Positions 29,120-37,293 of a stretch of DNA of 64,000 nucleotides are shown here, one piece after another. The position numbers and the translations under genes were made by a program. This DNA comes from Lelliottia sp. WAP21 (GTDB lineage Bacteria; Pseudomonadota; Gammaproteobacteria; Enterobacterales; Enterobacteriaceae). The stretch spans positions 124,001-188,000 of the forward strand of contig NZ_JAIWPG020000002.1 in assembly GCF_020532665.2 (NCBI RefSeq). The letters run 5' to 3'. Each line of letters begins with the position of its first letter. The stretch's first letter is position 1. A model generated the notes under the pieces. That model saw only the letters and a list, made by a program, of their open reading frames with translations, did no database searches and was not told the DNA's origin.

Positions 29120-29479
29120 ATGCAGAAATTTCCTGTCCTTTTTCTTATGTTCTTGTTGTGTGGTTGCGTTGACATGGGCCGGGTAGGGCTACATCCGGAC
29201 GTCAAAACGGCGAGCATTGAAGGTCGCAAGGCTGCGGTAGAAGACTGCCTTCTCTATGAGGCGCGTAAGCAGAATTTTGTCGTGGAGGAAGATTCCCCCT
29301 TATCGAATGATACGGATCGGTTCAACCTGGAAGACAGCAGTAATACTCTTGTGGGCTGGATTGAGGTCTCTTCATCGGGTAAGCATATGACAGACGTCGA
29401 CGTTTTTTATGCCCCGAACGCACCCGAGGTGAAGAAGGCTGTGACGACCATCCTCTCGCACTGTAAAGCCTCGTTTTAA
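29120..29479 (+). CDS. Small lipoprotein of unknown function
   Basis: A 119-residue protein with a signal peptide and lipobox (FLLCGC, lipidated Cys at about residue 16). The residue after Cys is V, not D, so outer-membrane sorting is allowed. The mature part is small, acidic in its middle, with two further cysteines (EDCLLYEA and SHCKASF) that could form a disulfide. I do not recognise a family. A second small exported protein follows 24 bases later. Confidence 0.7.
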   Translation: MQKFPVLFLMFLLCGCVDMGRVGLHPDVKTASIEGRKAAVEDCLLYEARKQNFVVEEDSPLSNDTDRFNLEDSSNTLVGWIEVSSSGKHMTDVDVFYAPNAPEVKKAVTTILSHCKASF

Positions 29480-29503
29480 CATCAGGCTGCCGGAGACGCC
29501 AAT

Positions 29504-29842
29504 ATGCTGTTCAAAGTGAGCGTATTTTTCGCCCTCATCGTCACGGTTGTCGCCGGTATTACGTTACTTCCCGGCTTTCTGAACACCATCACGAATAATG
29601 ATCAGATTAAAACGATGGTGAGGCAGCCAGACGAGACATTTCGCTATTTCAGTCTGTGTAAGCATGATGTGCAGGATGTGGATCGGTGTTACAACGCTTA
29701 CAGTGCCGCAGTGGAGATTGCCGAGTCAAAGGATTGCTCGCCTGAGGGCATCGCCCTTAAGCGTAAGTTTAAAGGGCTTGTAGAGCATGGCTCAGCCAGT
29801 GTCATTGACAGTGAAATTAAAAAAGAGTGTGCCTCTTACTGA
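29504..29842 (+). CDS. Small membrane-anchored protein of unknown function
   Basis: A 112-residue protein with an N-terminal hydrophobic helix (residues 4-24) and a soluble part with four cysteines (LCKHD, RCYNA, KDCSP, ECASY), suggesting a periplasmic disulfide-bonded domain. The upstream sequence CGGAGACGCC gives a ribosome site. It follows the lipoprotein closely and is likely cotranscribed. No family recognised. Confidence 0.65.
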   Translation: MLFKVSVFFALIVTVVAGITLLPGFLNTITNNDQIKTMVRQPDETFRYFSLCKHDVQDVDRCYNAYSAAVEIAESKDCSPEGIALKRKFKGLVEHGSASVIDSEIKKECASY

Positions 29843-29896
29843 ACACAGGCAACATCCTGCGCGTTGTTCATTGGCTGATTTATTTTCGCCCTTTCT

Positions 29897-29940
29897 GGCA
29901 TGTCGTTTGTTAAGGCACTCTTCAGTCTTTACTCATCAGA
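29897..29940 (+). repeat. Imperfect 44-base direct repeat, copy A
   Basis: Begins GGCATGTCGTTTGTTAAG and contains TTCAGTCTTTA. It matches copy B at 32901-32944 at about 33 of 44 positions without gaps. The two copies bracket yahK and the AT-rich methyltransferase segment. Confidence 0.6.
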
Positions 29941-29956
29941 CGTTATTCATTCTGCG

Positions 29957-31006
29957 TCAGGGTTCCAGCGTCGCGTTATCCATGACAAAACGATAGTGTA
30001 CGTCGCCTTTAAGCATGCGTTCGTAAGCGTCGTTAATCTGGCTGGCGTGAATCAACTCAATGTCGGCAACGATCCCCTTCTCTGCGCAAAAATCCAGCAT
30101 CTCCTGGGTTTCCGGCAGCCCCCCAATCATTGAGCCTGCAAGCGTGCGCCGTTTTGCAATGAGGCTGAATATCTCCGGTGAAGGGTGTGGCGTAGCGGGA
30201 GCACCGACCAGGGTCATGGTTCCATCACGTTTTAGCAGTGCGATGAACGGTTCAAGACTGTGTGCGACAGCAACGGTATTCAGAATGAAATCGAAACTTC
30301 TGGCGTGCTCTTCCATTTCAGCGGCATGATGAGATAAGACCACCTCGTCGGCTCCGAGCGCTTTTGCGGCATCACGCTTTGCGTCTGACGTGGTAAAGGC
30401 AACAACGTGTGCCCCCATGGCATGCGCCAGCTTAATGCCTAAATGGCCTAATCCGCCAATACCGACAACGCCTACCTTTTTACCGGGACCCGTCTGCCAG
30501 TGACGAAGGGGTGAATAAGTGGTGATTCCTGCACAGAGCAGGGGAGCGACAGCGGCCAGTTGCCTTTCAGGATGTCGGATCCGCAGAACATAACGCTGAT
30601 GTACCACAATCTGCTGCGAATATCCCCCCAGCGTATGACCGGGTGCATCCGCAGAAGGCCCATTGTAGGTCATGGTCAACTGGTCACAATAATTTTCAAG
30701 CCCCTCCGCGCAGTCCTGACAATGTCTGCAACTGTCCACAATGCAGCCGACGCCGACCAGGTCCCCAGGCCGAAAGTGCGGCACATGGCTGCCGACCGCG
30801 ATCACGCGCCCCACGATCTCATGCCCCGGGACGCAGGGATACAGCGTTCCCGCCCATTCTGAACGGACCTGATGAATGTCGGAGTGGCAAATCCCGCAAA
30901 ATGCGATTTGTATTTGAACATCATCACAGCCTGGCTGACGGCGAAAAATCGTCATTGGCTCAAGGGGGCGAGTACCTTCACGAGCACCATAAGCTTTCAC
31001 CGACAT
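29957..31006 (-). CDS. yahK: YahK-type NADP-dependent zinc aldehyde reductase
   Basis: A 349-residue cinnamyl-alcohol-dehydrogenase-type MDR enzyme close to E. coli YahK, which reduces many aldehydes with NADPH. Catalytic zinc ligands: CGICHSDIH and PGHEIVG; structural zinc cysteines: DSCRHCQDCAEGLENYC; Rossmann motif GIGGLGHLGIKLA. The end DNATLEP matches YahK length. It stands alone, with copy A of the 44-base repeat just beyond its 3' end. Confidence 0.92.
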   Translation of the reverse strand: MSVKAYGAREGTRPLEPMTIFRRQPGCDDVQIQIAFCGICHSDIHQVRSEWAGTLYPCVPGHEIVGRVIAVGSHVPHFRPGDLVGVGCIVDSCRHCQDCAEGLENYCDQLTMTYNGPSADAPGHTLGGYSQQIVVHQRYVLRIRHPERQLAAVAPLLCAGITTYSPLRHWQTGPGKKVGVVGIGGLGHLGIKLAHAMGAHVVAFTTSDAKRDAAKALGADEVVLSHHAAEMEEHARSFDFILNTVAVAHSLEPFIALLKRDGTMTLVGAPATPHPSPEIFSLIAKRRTLAGSMIGGLPETQEMLDFCAEKGIVADIELIHASQINDAYERMLKGDVHYRFVMDNATLEP

Positions 31007-31319
31007 GTCATTCCTCCACTTCTACAGATGACTCAGACACAGGCTGTAAGGGCAGAAATTATTGAACGTGCAAAAGGGTCTCCGCTTTAAAAGACAGAGC
31101 CTGTGTGACATTGAAATTATTCAGTGCATCTACCGTGAAAAAATAAATATGCTGCGCTGAATTGTTGAAAAACGAAGAAACTTTTTCATGCCAGAGAGGA
31201 TAGGAGAGATACCCGTTTTGGGCAAATAGTCATGAGATAAAAGCGTTTTTCGCGCTTTGTAAGGTTATCTTGTGGGTTTTCAACCATATAGCCTGTCGGC
31301 GCTACGTAAGGGTTTTTGC
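31007..31319. other. Intergenic region upstream of yahK
   Basis: 313 bases, A/T-rich, with no convincing gene. It should hold the yahK promoter on the minus strand and a promoter for the small gene at 31320. Confidence 0.4.
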
Positions 31320-31517
31320 ATGTGTTTAGGAAATTTCATTTATTCCATGCAAATTCAGGAGATTAAATATCTTTGGTGTAAATTAAAATATTATTGGAAT
31401 TTTTTATTTTTAATTATCATTTTTTTGGCTGGTTTGATTTACACGGCTGCATTTACTGTACCTATATCCTTACTCTCCATTTTTGGTTGGGGAGGTTTTA
31501 AATTTATTGATGACTGA
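31320..31517 (+). CDS. Possible 65-residue single-span membrane protein
   Basis: An open frame with AAGGG seven bases before an ATG at 31320. It has a basic, aromatic N-terminal part and one hydrophobic span (NFLFLIIIFLAGLIYTAAF). It lies 69 bases before the methyltransferase on the same strand and shares its low GC. No family recognised. It could be a chance frame in AT-rich DNA. Confidence 0.35.
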   Translation: MCLGNFIYSMQIQEIKYLWCKLKYYWNFLFLIIIFLAGLIYTAAFTVPISLLSIFGWGGFKFIDD

Positions 31518-31586
31518 TACAGTTTTCATTCAGCTTTCGAGCTGCAACTGCAAAAATCAATTTCTCTGTAATATAAAGGAACTATT

Positions 31587-32618
31587 ATGATAAGTGAAAA
31601 TACAGTTTCAATGCAGGATTGTAAGCAGGGTATCTATTTACTGGAACAAAGCATGAGCTATCTATGGCCTGCCGCGCTGCGTTCCGTCACGCTACTTGGT
31701 GTGGCTGACCACCTTACAGAAGGGCCCAAAACACACGATGAACTGGCTCAGGAACTGGGTGTTGATGCGCAGTCGCTTCAACGTGTCATGCGGATCCTCA
31801 CCTCCAGAAAAGTATTTGAAGAATCTGACAAAGGCTATTTTTCGCTGACCCCAGCAGCCCACTTTCTGTGCAAAAACCACAGCCATTCATTACGCTCTGC
31901 AATATTAATGCTGACAGACAAAACATTCTGGGAGCCTGCGGCACGCCTGGACGATATCCTCAAAGAAGGCCCCGTTTTTGACAGTATTTTTGGTATGCCC
32001 TTTTACGATTACTGGAATCAGCAAACCGACTCACCCAGTGATAATGATTTTCATGCCGGCATGTCATCCATGTCGAAAATTGAGAATGAAGTCCTCGTTG
32101 CGTCTTATGATTTTCCGCCAAATGCAACGGTTGTGGATATCGCTGGGGGCTATGGTAACCTGCTTTTATGCGTGTTACGTAAGCATGCGAGTCTGCGTGG
32201 AATTTTGTTTGATCAGCAAAATGTACTGGAAAAAAATATCCTTCATCAACTTAACGATGACTCCCGATGGCATACGGAGTCAGGTAGCTTTTTCGAAAAA
32301 TGCCCCACTGCCGATATCTACATGCTGAAATATATTATCATGGACTGGTCTGATGAAAAGGCGAAAAAAATATTAAAAACGTGCCGAGGTGCCATGAAAG
32401 CAGATTCGAAAATTTTAATTATGGAACCCGTCATTAAGGAGAATAATAATGAAGTTGGCCGGTATGAAATTGATTTACTGCTTTTGACCAGCTTTGATGG
32501 GGGTCGGGCGCGTACTGAACAAGAACTGGCCGCAATGCTTGATGAGGCAGACCTGAAAATCAACAGGGTCATTCATACGCCTTATTATCTCTCTATTGTC
32601 GAAGCCATTATTAAGTAA
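31587..32618 (+). CDS. SAM-dependent O-methyltransferase (AdoMet_MTase_2 type)
   Basis: A 343-residue small-molecule O-methyltransferase like those of plant caffeate OMTs and bacterial antibiotic pathways. N-terminal winged-helix dimerisation domain: YLWPAALRSVTLLGVADHL and LAQELGVDAQSLQRVMRIL. SAM-binding motif VVDIAGGYGNLL, then the conserved MDWSDEKAKKILK (family DW catalytic region) and ILIMEPVI. No other biosynthetic gene is beside it, so the substrate is unknown. AT-rich codon use unlike its neighbours suggests acquisition. AAGGA lies before the ATG. Confidence 0.85.
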   Translation: MISENTVSMQDCKQGIYLLEQSMSYLWPAALRSVTLLGVADHLTEGPKTHDELAQELGVDAQSLQRVMRILTSRKVFEESDKGYFSLTPAAHFLCKNHSHSLRSAILMLTDKTFWEPAARLDDILKEGPVFDSIFGMPFYDYWNQQTDSPSDNDFHAGMSSMSKIENEVLVASYDFPPNATVVDIAGGYGNLLLCVLRKHASLRGILFDQQNVLEKNILHQLNDDSRWHTESGSFFEKCPTADIYMLKYIIMDWSDEKAKKILKTCRGAMKADSKILIMEPVIKENNNEVGRYEIDLLLLTSFDGGRARTEQELAAMLDEADLKINRVIHTPYYLSIVEAIIK

Positions 32619-32625
32619 TTCTGCC

Positions 32626-32655
32626 CCCGATATACCGCATGTGCGGTATATCGGG
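32626..32655. terminator. Perfect 30-base palindrome after the methyltransferase
   Basis: CCCGATATACCGCA (32626-32639), centre TG, and TGCGGTATATCGGG (32642-32655). The following bases are TCTTC, not a T-run, so it is either a weak terminator or mRNA-stabilising hairpin or a protein-binding palindrome. A frame starting inside it at 32639 (92 codons) is not credible as a gene. Confidence 0.55.
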
Positions 32656-33013
32656 TCTTCATATCCTGTTACTCGCTATGGCGTTGACTTTTGCGCGCAC
32701 CATAAAGTCGTTATCGTTGCCTGTCCAACTCTTTCAGCAAGACGACAATAAACATTGTCTCCTGTCACCTACTCTTGCTGCCCCCGTCGGAGCGGTTTCA
32801 GGTGATGACAGGATGGCGACTCTTACTGAATGCCGAAAACACCCCGAGCCACGTTCATTTACTGGCCCATCTTCGATAAAATATGTTAATACTGCTTTTT
32901 GGTGTGTCGTTTGTTAAAGCTTCATTCAGTCTTTAACCTTCAGAATGCCCGTTCAACAGAATAATGATACCAGGCTTGACTGCATCCTGACACGCCGGGA
33001 AGAGGAGATGATG
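32656..33013. other. Intergenic region upstream of the ArgR paralogue
   Basis: 358 bases without a credible gene. It contains copy B of the 44-base repeat and presumably the promoter of the ArgR-like gene. Confidence 0.4.
32901..32944 (+). repeat. Imperfect 44-base direct repeat, copy B
   Basis: Begins GGTGTGTCGTTTGTTAAA and contains TTCAGTCTTTA and ends TTCAGA. Copy A is at 29897-29940 in the same orientation. Confidence 0.6.
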
Positions 33014-33469
33014 ATGTCCGATGAGCAATCACTTGCTACCGTTTTTATGCAGCTTTTGCAGGAAGAGAAATACGCTTCCCAGAATGAAATTGTTGATGCT
33101 CTGAAAACGCTGGGTTTTGAGAACGCCAATCAGTCGAAAATATCCAGAATGCTGACGAAGGCCGGGGCCGTTCGCATCAGAAATGCGAGTGGGGTGATGG
33201 CGTATTGTATTCCTCCTGAGCTTGCGATACCGGTGGCGACCTGTCAGATAAAAACGCTGGTGCTCTCTGCCGAGCATAATGCCCATATGGTGGTGCTACG
33301 CACAAGCCCGGGTGCGGCACAGCTGATCGCCCGCATGCTGGACTCGCACGGACGTAGCGAAGGCATTTTGGGGACAATCGCCGGGGATGACACCGTGTTT
33401 GTTACTCCGATGAAGGGATATTCCGTACACGAGCTGTTCGCCAAACTTCGCACAACCTATCTCGCTTAG
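33014..33469 (+). CDS. ArgR-family transcriptional regulator (second ArgR)
   Basis: A 151-residue protein with the full ArgR layout. N-terminal winged HTH: YASQNEIVDALKTLGFENANQSKISRMLTKAGAVRIRN. C-terminal oligomerisation and arginine-binding domain: TSPGAAQLIARMLDS and GTIAGDDTVFVTP, with the conserved Asp pair that contacts L-arginine. Three ATGs in a row (33008, 33011, 33014); the last has GGAG at a six-base spacing. It differs enough from housekeeping ArgR (usual start MRSSAKQEELVKAF) to be a paralogue. No arginine genes adjoin it, so its regulon is unknown. Confidence 0.85.
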   Translation: MSDEQSLATVFMQLLQEEKYASQNEIVDALKTLGFENANQSKISRMLTKAGAVRIRNASGVMAYCIPPELAIPVATCQIKTLVLSAEHNAHMVVLRTSPGAAQLIARMLDSHGRSEGILGTIAGDDTVFVTPMKGYSVHELFAKLRTTYLA

Positions 33470-33555
33470 CACCACCGCAGGGGGCGCGTCAGTCATTCGA
33501 CCTTTAGCCAGGCAAAAAAGGACATTTTCGCTGCAACCTAAACCCGAAAGTGTTA

Positions 33556-33575
33556 TACTGTATAAATACACAGTG
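33556..33575 (+). promoter_or_regulatory. LexA (SOS) box of yebG
   Basis: TACTGTATAAATACACAGTG matches the LexA consensus (CTG-N10-CAG with an A/T-rich centre). It overlaps a -10-like TATACT at 33554-33559 and lies 14 bases before the yebG start, as in E. coli. Confidence 0.92.
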
Positions 33576-33588
33576 TGAGGGGCACATA

Positions 33589-33906
33589 ATGGCTGTTGAA
33601 ACAAAATTTGTTGTCGTAAGAAAAGGTGAAGAGAAAATGACATTTGCCAGTAAGAAAGAGGCTGACGCTTACGACAAACTGCTCGACATGGCAGAAGCGT
33701 TCACCGACTGGCTGCTGCAAAGCGGAATGGAGATGGATGAAACGCAAGCCGAGAATCTTGGGCTGTATCTGGCCGAGCAGAAAGAGACCGTGCAGCATAT
33801 TCTGCGTACCAGCAAGATGCCCGATCTGAATCCTGAATCTGCACCCGATAAAACCGAGTCAGATGCGGCTGGCAGTCAAAAAATCAGAGCCGTTAAAGCC
33901 GCCTGA
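33589..33906 (+). CDS. yebG: YebG, DNA-damage-inducible protein
   Basis: A 105-residue SOS-regulated protein. The N-terminal part MAVETKFVVVRKGEEKMTF and SKKEADAYDKLLDMAEA is almost the same as E. coli YebG (96 residues); the C-terminal tail is longer and more variable (lysine and acidic rich). Function unknown. The ATG at 33589 with GAGGGG upstream is clear. A LexA box is directly upstream and a terminator follows. In E. coli yebG lies beside purT, so the setting here differs. Confidence 0.93.
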   Translation: MAVETKFVVVRKGEEKMTFASKKEADAYDKLLDMAEAFTDWLLQSGMEMDETQAENLGLYLAEQKETVQHILRTSKMPDLNPESAPDKTESDAAGSQKIRAVKAA

Positions 33907-33936
33907 TCGCCAGAGACCATCATTACCGAACCTGTC

Positions 33937-33967
33937 GCCGTAAGCGGAAAACTGCTTGCGGCTTTTT
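33937..33967 (+). terminator. Rho-independent terminator after yebG
   Basis: GCCGTAAGC (33937-33945) pairs with GCTTGCGGC (33954-33962) with one G-U pair and is followed by TTTTT. Confidence 0.8.
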
Positions 33968-34281
33968 ATTGCATGTCGTGTTCCACAACGGATTTACAGA
34001 ATCTTTAGGTAAGAATCAGGGGAAAAGCGCGAGACCGTTTATCTGTATTTGCTCAGACTTGAGCTGACAGGTTTCGCAGGTAGAGCATCACCAAATCTGA
34101 CAGTCTGCTTTGAGCGAGGAGCGGAAGTTCGCAATTGTTCTCGCCGGTGAGGGGGAACTAACATTACCGTGTGTTTATCAACGGGAGGATCACCCCATAT
34201 TTATCTAGTCGTTGTAGCCCTCATAGTACTTCGATATGATTTCGAAGAACTAAATCATGAAGCCCTGCAAGGCGTAAGACT
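33968..34281. other. Left flank of the AT-rich island
   Basis: 314 bases between the yebG terminator and the first island gene. No tRNA, integrase or attachment-type repeat is seen. A perfect inverted repeat CTTCGA-N7-TCGAAG at 34229-34247 lies 35 bases before the next start codon and is a candidate operator. Confidence 0.45.
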
Positions 34282-35319
34282 ATGACAACGTTGTCTAAAG
34301 GTGTGATGCGGCACCGGAAGGTAGTGAAAGATGCCGCTTTAGCGTTTGCCAAAATGGTGCCAGTTGCCGGGCCTCACGTACTGGCGGCAGAGCAATTTTT
34401 TAAGGTGCTTTCGGAGATAAATGCCCAGTTATGTCGTGATCGATTCGATCGTTACATTATGGGAATAGGCGAAATCTGCGAAGATGAAGTAGAAATATCC
34501 AGAGAACATTTTTCTGCGTTGATCAAAAAATTGGTACTTGATGATGAAGATAAAAAGACTGAATACTACACCCGACTAACCGTCAGTCTGGCTCGAAGTT
34601 GTCTTAGCGACGATGAAAAGTTATTTTTCATCCATATATTGAGTGAGCTAACCTGCTTTGATATTGAGTATGTTCACAAGCTCTACATTATGACAAAATC
34701 ACCAATTAAGGGGTTTACATCAGCGGCTGCTGCACAGTTAGATCTCACCTCTAAAAAAAATGGGCTAAATCTACGTTCGCTTAATAAGCTCATTACTTCT
34801 GGTCTTATATATGAGGCCGACGTAACTCATCCTGAGAACAGTCGAATATTCAATTTCACTGAAGAGCTGCAGTCTCTTTTAAAATATATTTTCCATAAAG
34901 ACGATTTTTCCCCAAGCATTTTGGGTCTAGATTCCAAAAAATATTATGATGTTGTTATCTTAGAGGGCGATGAATTTTATGATGCTTTTTGTAGAACGTC
35001 TATTTGGAAGAAATTAGAAGCAAGAGGCCTTAGTGTTCGAATCGCGAAAAATGAGGGCGCTATGTCAGAGATTGTTGCATCCTTCTACGTTAATACCCGT
35101 ACAGGTGAAAGGATGGATGGCGAACCATATGGCACTATTGAGACATTTTCGCATATTGACTCAAAGAGTTTCACCTATACTCAAATTGAGCATTGGCAAA
35201 ATTTCGATCCTAAAAGCATAATCTCGAATGAAGATGGTTCATTTGATTCAACAGAACTTTTTCAAGCTATTGATGACATCTGTGCCTATATTCTCCGTCG
35301 TCTGACAGTTTCAACTTAA
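34282..35319 (+). CDS. Helical protein of unknown function, DUF4393-like features
   Basis: A 345-residue protein that I cannot place with confidence. The N-terminal part (AKMVPVAGPHVLAAEQFF), then a helical region DKKTEYYTRLTVSLARSCLS and HILSELTCFDIEYVHKLYI, recall DUF4393-type proteins (AbiAlpha-like), where a segment on residue loss and 'decide' helices has that pattern. The C-terminal half has no recognisable motif. No signal peptide. It is AT-rich, plus strand, convergent with the three-gene methyltransferase system, and separated from it by 245 bases without a gene. It may be a component or an independent cargo gene. Confidence 0.6.
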   Translation: MTTLSKGVMRHRKVVKDAALAFAKMVPVAGPHVLAAEQFFKVLSEINAQLCRDRFDRYIMGIGEICEDEVEISREHFSALIKKLVLDDEDKKTEYYTRLTVSLARSCLSDDEKLFFIHILSELTCFDIEYVHKLYIMTKSPIKGFTSAAAAQLDLTSKKNGLNLRSLNKLITSGLIYEADVTHPENSRIFNFTEELQSLLKYIFHKDDFSPSILGLDSKKYYDVVILEGDEFYDAFCRTSIWKKLEARGLSVRIAKNEGAMSEIVASFYVNTRTGERMDGEPYGTIETFSHIDSKSFTYTQIEHWQNFDPKSIISNEDGSFDSTELFQAIDDICAYILRRLTVST

Positions 35320-35564
35320 TTTACATCAGCGCCTTGATTCCCTGCACCTTACTTTGAAGTTAAATCTGTTTGGTATAGGGATTACGCGATTGAACGTAAT
35401 AATGCCTGCCTTTGGCATGGAACTGACAGTGAGCAAGTTCATCAGGTCCGCTTTCAACGACACATAGACACGGGTCTTCCTTTACTAACCGAAGGGCAGA
35501 AAAGCAAGGGAGACCCGAAGAAGCAAGCGCAGCGGGCTTCCAGAGTTAACACTTGCTTAATCTA

Positions 35565-37289
35565 CTAGTTCGTAGCACTCAAGCGCAGCCATTCATTCGT
35601 ATCTAAGCCAACACGGGATAATTGCTCTGCCAATTTATTGGCAATTGCTTGAGCAACCGTTGTTTTGAGTTCCCCATGCCATATAAGATAGCTTTCGTTA
35701 CTGCCTTTTTTATATTTTATTTTGTATTTATCTCGATCAATTACAGCTTTGATTGTATTGCTTTCGCTGTCAGGGCTAAATGTGAAAATTTGTAAATCTT
35801 TACTTCCTGGTTTAATATTAAATTTCAAGAAGCCATTTTTAGCATCTCTGATTACATGAGTGAACCTACCAGTACTATCAACTTTATCAATCTTTAAGAA
35901 GATAAAGTTTCTATCCTCATGTATGCGCACTGTATCACATAAAGGTTGCATACAAATAAAATAACTATTACCTTTTTGTACTATAGTACCCTGTTTTATA
36001 GTTGGGGCATGGTTCTCAAGTTTTAACGATATAACATCTCTTCTCTTACACTCAATTGAGCTTAAATGTTCATGTGGGAAGTGATTTGCTCCAGTTAAAT
36101 TTATTTGTATTTTAGAGTTTTTAAATTTATTAACTGTACTGCAAATAACAGGTTGCTCTAATAGTATTGTTGTTAAGTCTGGCTCAGTTGATGCCTCCAA
36201 TAATCTTTTCATTCTATCTGGCGTGATCCTTACTTCAGTTTTATCAACTTTAATACAAATCATGTTACCTGGTTCAATTCTTCCAGTTTGGTCAGCCCAT
36301 TGCTTTAGTTTCTCTAAATCAAGATGTTTTTTTATTTTTTGGCTTATTTGCAAAGTGGACTTGAATTCTTCTGATATTATTTCAGTTGCGTAATCGAAAG
36401 CTACCTCATGGGCTTTTTCTCTAACCTCTGGTGAAGATAATAGCCCTAAAACATGTGATAGATATGCTGGATCCAAATTCTTGTTGAATGTATGTAAAAT
36501 ATGATGTGTCTTATCCCGTAGTTCACCTATTGCAGATAAAGTTGCGTTAGATAGAAGCCCAATAGTTAACATAGTGAATAAATCAATAACAGAATTTTTT
36601 AGTTCAGAGATTGTTTCTTCTTTTTTAATTACGGTTATTTGGCAAAATTCTAGATCAGGATTTTTGAAAGTGATATTTCTGGATTTCAATTTTGCCTTTA
36701 TGCCTGGGCCGTTAGAAACATGTAAATGGTTTTTGACGCTCCTTGCAATGGTGTTAATATTTGGTTCTGCAGTATAAATAACAATAAGACGTAAGCGACC
36801 ATGTTGCTCTTTATCATTATTTATTATTTTCTCTATACTTGCTTTGGCGAGTGTCCCAGGTTCGCTATTAAAATCATGATCCATGCTCCAGTCTAATATA
36901 GTTATATCTGCCCGTCTGGAGGTCTCCATGATTTTAGTAGATGCGACCTCTATTGTTGAAAAACGCTCGGCATCGGGTATAAATCCGCAACAGTTAATAC
37001 CGTGTTCAGCAAATGCAAGTGAGAGGCTTTGGTAATCAAGTTGATGTGATTCCTCTATTATATGTATTTCTTCGTTTGTAATGTGGGTAGCAGAGTTAAC
37101 TATACCTAACCCCGTATCATTTTCTGGAGCGTCGAAACCATCTAAATCACCATCCGAGTCGGCTAGATTCTGTGGTCGAGGGGTGCTCCTTGACTTTCCT
37201 AAAAATAATCCGTCATCAACGGCAACGACGCTGTTTAAAAAATTCTTTACGATGTCTTTAGATGATTCAAAAAATGGACCAGTATGCAC
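35565..37289 (-). CDS. Response-regulator-like protein with large C-terminal region
   Basis: A 574-residue protein with a receiver-like N-terminus. The acidic pair is in VVAVDDG (Asp 25-26), the phosphoacceptor Asp in ITILDWSMD (about 133), the switch Thr in VIYTAEP (about 173) and the conserved Lys in ITVIKKEE (about 222). The distance from the acidic pair to the phosphoacceptor is about 107 residues, against roughly 45 in ordinary receivers, because of an acidic insertion (DSDGDLDGFDAPEND). The remaining 350 residues match no family I know and are the likely output. The start is GTG at 37289 with GGAG upstream, five bases after the kinase-like gene; an ATG at 37346 would overlap that gene. 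Third gene of the operon. Confidence 0.75.
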   Translation of the reverse strand: MHTGPFFESSKDIVKNFLNSVVAVDDGLFLGKSRSTPRPQNLADSDGDLDGFDAPENDTGLGIVNSATHITNEEIHIIEESHQLDYQSLSLAFAEHGINCCGFIPDAERFSTIEVASTKIMETSRRADITILDWSMDHDFNSEPGTLAKASIEKIINNDKEQHGRLRLIVIYTAEPNINTIARSVKNHLHVSNGPGIKAKLKSRNITFKNPDLEFCQITVIKKEETISELKNSVIDLFTMLTIGLLSNATLSAIGELRDKTHHILHTFNKNLDPAYLSHVLGLLSSPEVREKAHEVAFDYATEIISEEFKSTLQISQKIKKHLDLEKLKQWADQTGRIEPGNMICIKVDKTEVRITPDRMKRLLEASTEPDLTTILLEQPVICSTVNKFKNSKIQINLTGANHFPHEHLSSIECKRRDVISLKLENHAPTIKQGTIVQKGNSYFICMQPLCDTVRIHEDRNFIFLKIDKVDSTGRFTHVIRDAKNGFLKFNIKPGSKDLQIFTFSPDSESNTIKAVIDRDKYKIKYKKGSNESYLIWHGELKTTVAQAIANKLAEQLSRVGLDTNEWLRLSATN

Positions 37290-37293
37290 AATA

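Noticed and set aside
32639..32917. 92-codon frame after the O-methyltransferase
   Set aside because: Starts inside a perfect palindrome, has no ribosome site and overlaps the 44-base repeat.
33968..34281. Possible attachment site for the island
   Set aside because: No tRNA, integrase or matching repeat at the other edge could be found.
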